Assembly (NCBI GenBank): GCA_016930215.1
Contig: JAFGHH010000127.1
Span: 1 to 38,861 of the forward strand
DNA: 38,861 nt
Direction: 5' to 3'
From: Deltaproteobacteria bacterium
Lineage (GTDB): Bacteria; Myxococcota_A; Polyangia; DRWM01; JAAZOP01
A model generated the notes under the pieces. The model saw only the letters and a program-made list of their open reading frames with translations. It was not told where the DNA came from and did no database searches. Below, in pieces: positions 33,148 to 38,861 of this stretch (its first letter is position 1; each line of letters begins with the position of its first letter). The position numbers and the translations under genes were made by a program.

Positions 33148-34401
33148 ATGCGATCCGCACCCCGGAACAACCGCCCCGCCTGGCTCGTCGTCGCCCTGCT
33201 GCCGGCGCTGCTCGCCGACTGCAAGAAGGACAAGGCCGAGCCGGCCGCACCCGGGTCGCCAACCACCGCACCGTCGTCCGGCACGCCGGTGACCGCCGAC
33301 AGCGGCGCCGGACCGGACGCTCGGGCCGCGACCGGCGCGGACGACGAGTTCGCGGCGGCGCCCTGCTGGAACGGCACCGACTGGGTCGCGCGCGACGCCG
33401 TCGGCAAACCGTCCGGCGCCGCGGACCGCTGCGGCCGCGTCGGCGACAGGCCGTTCGGCGAAACCCCGCTGGAACTGCTCGGCGGCCGCCTGACCGTCCG
33501 GGGTCCGCAGGGCTCGCGCCTCCTCGCCCGCCCCGCCGACGCCGTGGCCACCCCCGGGACCGTCGAGAAGGAGACGCGGGTGTCCTGGGAGGAGGGCAAC
33601 GAGCGGTTCGACCTGACGGCCTGGGAGCTGTTCCGGTCGGCCGGCGAGCGGCCGACGAGCCGGGTGCGGGCCGAGGTGGAGTTGCGGAACGCCGGGAGCG
33701 ACATCGCCTGGTGCGTCGAGCCGCTGCCGCGCGCGGCCGGCGGGCTCCGGGCCTACGCGCTGGTCCCCGACCGTCTGTCCGGCGACGGCTCGTCGCTACC
33801 CGTACTGAGCGTGTTGGCGGTGCATCCCGACGGGCTGGTGCAGGAGCTGCGCTGGTTCGTCGGTCCGGCGCAGGTTTCCGACGCCGCGGGGTGCATCGCG
33901 CTGGCGCGCCGCGCCGCGGCCACGCTGGCGACGGGTCCGCGACGGATCCCGCGCGAGGCCGGCGCGCAGCGGCTGGACGCCTTCTCCCAGACCAAGCAGC
34001 TGGAGGTCCTGCTGCCCGCCGACTACGTCCACACGCCGCAGCCCGACGGCGACATCGCGGTGCACCGCATCGAACCGATCCTGCCGCTGGGCGAGCCGGG
34101 GGCGAGCCTGAGCCTCTACCTCGGCGACAACCCGGCGCAGCCGGCCGAGGGCTGGGGCGGCTCGATCGACCGCAGCAAGGCTCCGCTGCTGGGCGAGGAG
34201 GTCGAGTGGCTGGCGTGGTTCATCCCGGAGAACGAGGGGAAGCCCGCCGAGTTCCACCTCGAGGCGCTGCGGCCGCTGCCCGACGAGATGGGCTTCCCGC
34301 ACTTCCTGCACGTGCTGATCACGGCCGGCGACGCGGGGCTGCGCGACGAGCTTCGCGACGCGGCGAGGTCGCTCCGGATCGTCGATCACTCGGAACGCTG
34401 A
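33148..34401 (+). CDS. Exported protein of unknown function, 417 aa
   Basis: The start ATG 33148 follows GAGAGGAG. The signal region RNNRPAWLVVALLPALLADCKKDK has a Cys25 as in lipoproteins, but Asp precedes it where Gly, Ala or Ser is normal, so lipidation is uncertain. A Ser/Thr/Ala/Pro linker extends to about residue 65. The remainder contains two Cys near the N-side (CWNGTDW, RCGRVGD) and beta-rich stretches such as LTVRGPQGSRLLARP; the C-terminal half has helical segments ending DAARSLRIVDHSER. I recognise no family. It probably functions with the upstream kinase, for example as a periplasmic factor, but only proximity supports this. Confidence 0.7.
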   Translation: MRSAPRNNRPAWLVVALLPALLADCKKDKAEPAAPGSPTTAPSSGTPVTADSGAGPDARAATGADDEFAAAPCWNGTDWVARDAVGKPSGAADRCGRVGDRPFGETPLELLGGRLTVRGPQGSRLLARPADAVATPGTVEKETRVSWEEGNERFDLTAWELFRSAGERPTSRVRAEVELRNAGSDIAWCVEPLPRAAGGLRAYALVPDRLSGDGSSLPVLSVLAVHPDGLVQELRWFVGPAQVSDAAGCIALARRAAATLATGPRRIPREAGAQRLDAFSQTKQLEVLLPADYVHTPQPDGDIAVHRIEPILPLGEPGASLSLYLGDNPAQPAEGWGGSIDRSKAPLLGEEVEWLAWFIPENEGKPAEFHLEALRPLPDEMGFPHFLHVLITAGDAGLRDELRDAARSLRIVDHSER

Positions 34402-34428
34402 CGCCGACGGTGCGCCGGGCCGACCCCG

Positions 34429-34443
34429 GGTCGCGGGGCGACC
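34429..34443. terminator. Hairpin between convergent genes
   Basis: GGTCGC and GCGACC flank GGG in the 49-bp gap between convergent stops. There is no T-run, so it is only a possible bidirectional terminator. Confidence 0.35.
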
Positions 34444-34450
34444 GGAGCGT

Positions 34451-35185
34451 CTACGGAGCGGGGGCCGCCAGGGCCGCCTCGACCGCCGTGGTGATCGGGC
34501 CGGACATGGGTGTGGTCGCGGTCGGCCAGCGTTCGAGGAACGTCCCGTCGCGCCCGACGAGGAACTTCTCGAAGTTCCACTCGAGGTCCCCGGCGCCGCC
34601 GGGCTGCGACTTGAGCCAGGTGAAGATCGGGTGTTCCCCGGGCGGGTTCACGTTCAGCACGTCGAAGATCGGGAACGTGACGCCGTACAGCTCCTCGGCC
34701 GCGGCGCGCTCCGCGGGCGACCCGGCCTGGTGGAGGAACTGGTCGCAGTAGAACCCGAGCACGACCAGGCCGTCGTCCCCGTAGACGCCGTACAGGTCCT
34801 GCAGTCCGTCGAACTGCGGCGTGTAGCCGCAGAGCGCGGCCACGTTGACGAGCAGCATCACCTGGCCGCAGTAGCGCGAGAGCGGGATCTCCTCGCCGTC
34901 CGCGGCGACCGCCGACAGCTCGAAGATCGAGCCCGCCGGGGGCGCATCGCAGATCGAGACGGCCGTGTCGTCCGGCGCGTCGGCCGCCGCGTCGTCTTCC
35001 GCGACGCCGTCGTCCGCGGCCGTCTCGTCCGGCTCGACGTCGGGCACGTCGACCGTGCCTTCGCCGCCGCCGTCGTCGCCGCCGTCGGGCGACGCATCGT
35101 CGTCCCCGCAACCCGCCGGCCCGGTTGCCAGCGCGAGCGCGGTCACCAGCACCCGACGGATCGATCCTCGTCCAACCATCCGCAT
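34451..35185 (-). CDS. Secreted lipoprotein glutathione-peroxidase-like protein
   Basis: A 244-residue lipoprotein. The signal peptide ends in GPAGC (Cys26), then GDDD and an Asp/Glu/Ala-rich linker to residue ~75. The GPx fold follows: LLVNVAALCGYTPQFDGLQ with peroxidatic Cys119, LVVLGFYCDQF (Cys147, Gln149), and EWNFEKFLVGRDG containing the conserved Trp-Asn. It would reduce peroxides with thiols in the periplasm or on the surface; Cys-type GPx enzymes use thioredoxin-like partners. Most bacterial GPx are cytoplasmic, so lipid anchoring is unusual. The start ATG 35185 lies 20 bp after the upstream Cys-rich lipoprotein gene, with GGAAAGGAG; the two are probably co-transcribed. Confidence 0.85.
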   Translation of the reverse strand: MRMVGRGSIRRVLVTALALATGPAGCGDDDASPDGGDDGGGEGTVDVPDVEPDETAADDGVAEDDAAADAPDDTAVSICDAPPAGSIFELSAVAADGEEIPLSRYCGQVMLLVNVAALCGYTPQFDGLQDLYGVYGDDGLVVLGFYCDQFLHQAGSPAERAAAEELYGVTFPIFDVLNVNPPGEHPIFTWLKSQPGGAGDLEWNFEKFLVGRDGTFLERWPTATTPMSGPITTAVEAALAAPAP

Positions 35186-35205
35186 GACCGTCGTCGCTCC
35201 TTTCC

Positions 35206-36273
35206 TCAGTCGCCCAGCCAGCCGCAGACCGAGTCGGTGCCGGCCAGCCCGGACAGGTCGTCGGCGGCGTCGCCGCAGACGTGCGCGCCGGGGCACCACG
35301 CGCCGCCGGTGGGGCAGCCGAACTCGCAGCGCCGCGTGCCGCCGGCCACGGTCGGCTCGGCGCAGAGCAGCGGCGGCGTGCAATCGGTGGCGCAGGCGCA
35401 CGGGACGCGCGCGGTCGAGCCGAGCGTGTAGTCCGGCCGGCAGGTGCCGCCGTCGCAGGCGAAGCCGAACGGGCATTCCCGGCCGGCGGTGCCGCACTGC
35501 GGAACGGCATCGTCGCAGGTGCGGTCGAACCCGTCGTCGACATCGATGCACGACCCGCCGCCGCGGCAATCGAGGTCCTCCTCGCACGGGGCGGCGCAGG
35601 CGGTGAACGGGCCGCCCAGACCCCAGCCGCTCAGGCACGCCTGCCCCGTCCCGCAGTCGCAGTCCTCGTCGCAGGGCCGGCTCGACGTGTCGCACCCCGT
35701 CGTCGGCCGCGGGTCGACCTCGACGGTCAGGGCGACCGTCCCCGGCGGCGATTCGATGGTCCACGTCCCGGCCGACGGGAACGAGACCGGGATCCAGCGG
35801 GTGATCAGCACCGCCGGTCCCATGCAGTCGCGGCGCGTGTCCCAGACCCGCGGGCGGACGAGGACCCGCCGCGCCTCGTCCTGCACGGTCACCTCGGGCA
35901 TCGCCCGACGCTGCTGGCAGTCCAGGATGTGGGTCACCCGCAGTCGAACGGTCCGGCCGACCCACGGCGCAACCGATTCCCCGGACGTCACCTCCTCGGG
36001 CGTCACGTCCAGCAGGCGCCAGGTCGGGCAGGTGTCCCCGTCCGTCTCTTCCGGAGCGTCGCCGTCCTCGACGACGTCCGCGGGGACGTCCACGGGCACG
36101 TCGGCCGGGGAATCCGCGGGAATGTCGGCCGGAACGTCGGGCGGCACGTCGCCCGGGACATCGCCGGGCACGTCGGCCGGGGTATCGGCGCCGCCGTCGT
36201 CCGACGACAGGGTAGTCGAGGAGCCGCAGCCGGCGAGCAGCATCGCGAACAGCAGGAGCCCGGATCGTGTCAT
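35206..36273 (-). CDS. Cys-rich surface lipoprotein with DVPA-type repeats
   Basis: A 355-residue lipoprotein. The signal peptide MTRSGLLLFAMLLAGC is short and clear (Cys16). From ~30 to ~75 the sequence repeats the four-residue pattern (D/P-V/I-P-A/G/P), such as DVPGDVPPDVPADIPADSP. A beta-rich domain (residues ~85-190) follows, then a Cys-rich C-terminus with paired cysteines in EGF-like or disintegrin-like spacing (CDEDCDCGTGQAC, CEEDLDCRGGGSC, CPFGFACDGGTCR, CATDCTPPLLC, CEFGCPTGGAWC). Similar Cys-rich modules are common in Myxococcota secreted proteins. The start ATG 36273 follows GGAGGG. It likely acts outside the cell; function unknown. Confidence 0.82.
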   Translation of the reverse strand: MTRSGLLLFAMLLAGCGSSTTLSSDDGGADTPADVPGDVPGDVPPDVPADIPADSPADVPVDVPADVVEDGDAPEETDGDTCPTWRLLDVTPEEVTSGESVAPWVGRTVRLRVTHILDCQQRRAMPEVTVQDEARRVLVRPRVWDTRRDCMGPAVLITRWIPVSFPSAGTWTIESPPGTVALTVEVDPRPTTGCDTSSRPCDEDCDCGTGQACLSGWGLGGPFTACAAPCEEDLDCRGGGSCIDVDDGFDRTCDDAVPQCGTAGRECPFGFACDGGTCRPDYTLGSTARVPCACATDCTPPLLCAEPTVAGGTRRCEFGCPTGGAWCPGAHVCGDAADDLSGLAGTDSVCGWLGD

Positions 36274-36296
36274 GGGGTTCCCTCCTTCACGCGGAC

Positions 36297-36325
36297 AGCA
36301 TGACCGGAACACGCCGGCTCGGCAA
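36297..36325 (-). promoter_or_regulatory. Candidate promoter of lipoprotein-GPx unit
   Basis: Minus-strand TTGCCG and CATGCT separated by 17 bases, giving a leader of about 17 bases with GGAGGG before ATG 36273. The -10 resembles the TATGCT boxes at 18.87 and 25.03 kb. Confidence 0.4.
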
Positions 36326-36423
36326 GCCGGACGCGCGGGCCGACGCGCGGCCGAGACGCGCAGGACCGGCACCGGAGCGGCGGCGGCGGCGACCCTCGCT
36401 GTGCCGGACCGTCGACCTTCGAC

Positions 36424-36484
36424 GCTGCGCTCACGCGCCCAGAACCTGCTCTGTTCGTGAAAACGCTCGGTGCGTGAGCGCAGC
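36424..36484. repeat. 13-bp perfect inverted repeat
   Basis: GCTGCGCTCACGC (36424-36436) and GCGTGAGCGCAGC (36472-36484) are exact inverted copies with 35 bases between. The right arm abuts the lpxK stop codon, inside an otherwise featureless 210-bp gap. Transcribed from lpxK it would form a 13-bp stem with a large loop containing a TTTTC run. Function unknown: a Rho-type or anti-termination element or a protein site. Confidence 0.7.
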
Positions 36485-37494
36485 TAGACCGGGTCGCGTC
36501 GGTCTGGGCGAAGTCGCCCATCGACCACACCGGTACGGCGGGCGAACTCGTCGAGCAGGGCGCGGCCGTCGTCGGACAGCTCCAGGCGGGTCCGCACCAC
36601 CAGCCACGGCAGGCGGGCGGCGGCGATGCGCGAGCGGCCGGCAAGGATCCGGGCCGCGTCCTTCTCCGTGATCGCCACCCCGTCGGCGCCCAGCGTCACG
36701 GCCCGCTGCTCGAGCCGTCCGCGCAGGACCGCCGGGAGCGCGGCGTGATCGCGCAGCGCGCGCCGGCCGACGACCGTCACGCCCAGCGACGCGAGCGAGG
36801 CGACGACGCGCTCGGGCCGGGCCACCGCGCACAGCAGGAACAGCCGGCGGCCCGCGGCGCGGACCCGCGGCGCGTCGGCGCCCGACCGGGCCCACGCCCC
36901 CAGCTCGACCAGGCCGTCCGGGACGACCCGGGCCCGCGTGACGGGCAGTCCGGTGCCGCGCGGCGGCCGGGCGCCGTCGAACAGCACCAGGTGGTCGGCC
37001 TCCCAGGCCCGCACGCTGCCCGGACGCCGCTCGCCCGCCGGGAACACCGGCATCGCCCAGTCGTCGCCCGGGCGCAGGCAGACCAGCCGCAGGTGGGCCG
37101 GGACGGGACGGGTCAGCGAGGGGTCGTCGAGCACCAGGACGCGGCAGCCCACCGCCGCGGCGCGCGAGGCGACGTCGGCGGGCCGGCGCGCGGCGAGCAC
37201 CGCGCAGCCGGGAAGCTGCCGCTCGAGCAGCGCCGTCTCGTCGCCCACCAGCGAGCGCTCGCGGGTCCCCACGCCCACCGGGCCGGCCTCGGCCCGGGAG
37301 AGACGGCGGGCGAGCCAGGCGACGAGCGGCGTCTTGCCGGTGCCGCCAAGGGCCAGGCCGTGGACGGCGAGGGTGGGGAGCTGGCGCGAACCCGCGGCGG
37401 GCAGCGGCCGGCGGCGGCGCACGGCGACCCCCTCGACCAGCCGCGCGAGCGGGCCGGCCCAGGGGCGGAACAGCGCGGCGACGGTTCGCGGCAT
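36484..37494 (-). CDS. lpxK: Tetraacyldisaccharide 4'-kinase (LpxK), divergent
   Basis: A 336-residue LpxK-like kinase of lipid A synthesis, which phosphorylates the 4' position of the tetraacyl disaccharide at the inner membrane. The P-loop GGTGKTPLV (residues 50-58) and the N-terminal membrane-associated helix (LFRPWAGPLARLVEG) are normal. However, the usual SRGYG becomes VGTRERS, GDEPxLL becomes GDETALL, and the DDGFQH motif becomes LDDPSLTR (122-129), keeping only the two Asp. Later motifs RDHAAL and ITEKDAARI are present. The start ATG 37494 is the first in frame. Either it is an active divergent enzyme or its catalysis is impaired. It stands alone on the minus strand. Confidence 0.85.
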   Translation of the reverse strand: MPRTVAALFRPWAGPLARLVEGVAVRRRRPLPAAGSRQLPTLAVHGLALGGTGKTPLVAWLARRLSRAEAGPVGVGTRERSLVGDETALLERQLPGCAVLAARRPADVASRAAAVGCRVLVLDDPSLTRPVPAHLRLVCLRPGDDWAMPVFPAGERRPGSVRAWEADHLVLFDGARPPRGTGLPVTRARVVPDGLVELGAWARSGADAPRVRAAGRRLFLLCAVARPERVVASLASLGVTVVGRRALRDHAALPAVLRGRLEQRAVTLGADGVAITEKDAARILAGRSRIAAARLPWLVVRTRLELSDDGRALLDEFARRTGVVDGRLRPDRRDPV

Positions 37495-37534
37495 GCCCCC
37501 CTATACCACGGAACGGCGCGAACCCGTGCCGCTC

Positions 37535-37556
37535 GCACGGCGAGCCGTGCTATGGT
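37535..37556 (+). promoter_or_regulatory. Palindrome and -10 element before helicase gene
   Basis: GCACGGC-GA-GCCGTGC (37535-37550) is a near-perfect palindrome directly followed by TATGGT (37551-37556), a -10-like box. No good -35 is seen, as if a regulator supplies the contact. The gene has its own ribosome-binding site further downstream. Confidence 0.45.
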
Positions 37557-37583
37557 GCGCGCCCTCGGGGGGACCGGAGGACC

Positions 37584-38831
37584 ATGGACTTCGAACGGTT
37601 CCAACTCGACCCCCAGCTCGCCGCGAACGTCCGGGCGCAGGGCTGGACGACGGCGACGCCGATCCAGGAGCGCGCGCTGCCGGCGGTGCTGCGGGGCCGC
37701 GACGTAATGGGGCTGGCGCAGACGGGGACCGGCAAGACCGCCGTCTTCGCGCTGCCGATCCTGCAACGCCTGCTCCGCGGGGCGCGCGGCACGGTGCGCG
37801 CGCTGGTGGTGGCGCCGACGCGGGAGCTGGCCGAGCAGATCCACGACGACTTCGAGGCGTTGGGGGCGCGGACCGGGCTGCGGAGCGTGACGCTCTACGG
37901 CGGCGTGAACATCAACCCGCAGCTCGCCCGGCTGCGCGCCGGCTTCGAGATCGCCGTGGCCTGCCCCGGCCGGCTGCTCGACCACGTGCAGCGCCGTTCG
38001 ATCGACCTCTCGCGCGTCGAGGTGCTGGTGATCGACGAGGCCGACCGGATGTTCGACATGGGCTTCCTGCCGGACGTCCGGCGGATCGTCGCCGCCGTGC
38101 CGGCGCGGCGCCAGACGCTGATGTTCTCGGCGACGATGCCGCCCGACATCCGGCGGCTGGCGCAGGAGGCGCTGTCCGACCCGGTGACGGTCCAGGTCGG
38201 GCACGCCGCGCCCGCGGAGACCGTGGCCCACGCGCTGTTCCCCGTGCCGCAGCACCTCAAGACGGCGCTGCTGCTGGCGCTGCTCCGGACGCTCGCGGCC
38301 GGCTCGGTGCTGGTGTTCACGCGGACCAAGCACCGCGCCAAGCGCGTGGGCCAGCAGCTCGAGCGGGCCGGTTTCCGGGCCGCCTCGCTGCAGGGCAACC
38401 TGTCGCAGAACCGGCGCCAGGCGGCGCTGGACGGGTTCCGCGCGGGGCGCCACGAGATCCTCGTCGCGACCGACATCGCCGCGCGCGGGATCGATGTCTC
38501 GCGGATCTCGCACGTGATCAACTACGACATGCCGGACACCGCGGACGCCTACACGCACCGCATCGGCCGGACGGGTCGCGCCGACCGGGCGGGCGACGCG
38601 TTCACGTTCGTGACGCCCGAGGACGGCGAGATGGTGCGGGTGATCGAGCGGGTGCTGGGGGAACGGCTGCCCCGCCGGACGCTGGAAGGCTTCGACTATC
38701 TCGCCCCGGCCCCGGAACGGACGGCCCCGCCGCCGCGGCCGCCGCGTTTCCCGGCGGGCCGCCCGCCAGTCGGGCGACCGGTCCTCCCGGCCGCACGCGC
38801 GGTGCGGGGGTTCCGGCGCGGCGGGCGCTGA
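37584..38831 (+). CDS. DEAD-box ATP-dependent RNA helicase (RhlE-like)
   Basis: A 415-residue RNA helicase. Q-motif region FxLDPQL...GWTTATPIQ, motif I AQTGTGKT (45-52), Ia PTRELAEQ, Ib CPGRLLDH, motif II DEAD (151-154), motif III SAT, then domain 2 with VFTRTKHRA, ATDIAARGIDV and motif VI HRIGRTGR. The C-terminal ~45 residues are a basic, Pro/Arg-rich tail for RNA binding, as in RhlE and related proteins. It would remodel structured RNA, for example in ribosome assembly or cold adaptation. The start ATG 37584 follows GGAGG. Only 30 bases remain after it, ending in GAGGAG, possibly the ribosome-binding site of the next gene. Confidence 0.95.
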   Translation: MDFERFQLDPQLAANVRAQGWTTATPIQERALPAVLRGRDVMGLAQTGTGKTAVFALPILQRLLRGARGTVRALVVAPTRELAEQIHDDFEALGARTGLRSVTLYGGVNINPQLARLRAGFEIAVACPGRLLDHVQRRSIDLSRVEVLVIDEADRMFDMGFLPDVRRIVAAVPARRQTLMFSATMPPDIRRLAQEALSDPVTVQVGHAAPAETVAHALFPVPQHLKTALLLALLRTLAAGSVLVFTRTKHRAKRVGQQLERAGFRAASLQGNLSQNRRQAALDGFRAGRHEILVATDIAARGIDVSRISHVINYDMPDTADAYTHRIGRTGRADRAGDAFTFVTPEDGEMVRVIERVLGERLPRRTLEGFDYLAPAPERTAPPPRPPRFPAGRPPVGRPVLPAARAVRGFRRGGR

Positions 38832-38861
38832 GGCGCGGCGCGGCCGAGCCGCGAGGAGCGA

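Noticed and set aside
30083-33292. Plus-strand frame of more than 1000 codons across xer and the kinase
   Set aside because: It is off-frame with the motif-bearing kinase and antisense to the recombinase; composition is that of a shadow frame.
30693-33704. Minus-strand frame of about 1000 codons
   Set aside because: Antisense to the histidine kinase, with no domain motifs.
36424-36484. Inverted repeat as an integron attC site
   Set aside because: It lacks the conserved RYYYAAC/GTTRRRY core sites and has no integrase-cassette context.

Overview
The window is about 38.9 kb of very GC-rich DNA (GC estimated by eye at 70-75%). It is densely packed with ordinary-looking chromosomal genes: 37 protein genes, five tRNA genes and the SRP RNA gene. 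An LpxK-like kinase, two outer-membrane beta-barrels and several lipoproteins indicate a Gram-negative (diderm) cell. Secreted lipoproteins with Asp/Ala/Pro-rich linkers, a Cys-rich lipoprotein, an FHA-GGDEF protein and a TPR membrane protein look most like Myxococcota or another former deltaproteobacterial lineage. That placement is an inference from style, not a database result. I see no IS element, prophage or CRISPR array.

Layout. 0-5 kb: a radical SAM/SPASM enzyme cut by the window edge, a lipoprotein, a divergent outer-membrane protein with a DUF2284 protein, and a lipoprotein with a six-hairpin-type domain. 4.5-10 kb, all minus strand: lipA-lipB-B12-type radical SAM (joined by 4-bp overlaps), then a BamA-like barrel and an alpha/beta hydrolase. 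10-12.4 kb, plus strand: a PLP enzyme, ssb and a Nudix hydrolase. 12.4-18.7 kb: a translation island on the minus strand holding serS, four different serine tRNAs (UGA, GCU, CGA, GGA), tRNA-Arg(ACG) beside tadA, and ffs; a DUF1846 gene and a lectin-like lipoprotein sit inside it. 18.9-24.9 kb: a small membrane protein with a class II amidotransferase-fold protein that has Ser in place of the catalytic Cys, a TPR protein, efp-epmA, a lipoprotein, a transaldolase-like protein and mscL. 25-30 kb, plus strand: FHA-GGDEF, rlmN, a protease-dead FtsH paralogue and an isolated FliR/SctT-type export protein. 30-38.8 kb: a Xer recombinase, a histidine kinase and partner protein, two secreted lipoproteins (one a glutathione peroxidase), a divergent lpxK and a DEAD-box helicase.

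Much of the content concerns translation: serS and its tRNAs, tadA beside the tRNA it edits, SRP RNA, EF-P with its lysine ligase, RlmN and a DEAD-box helicase. The second theme is the cell envelope. The most unusual points are the serine-decoding cluster, the tadA/tRNA-Arg pairing, the FtsH pseudoprotease coupled to an orphan SctT-like gene, the Cys-less amidotransferase, the altered LpxK motif, and two promoters whose -35/-10 spacer contains a perfect palindrome. Promoter and start calls were made by eye. No stretch above 300 bases lacks a gene or RNA.
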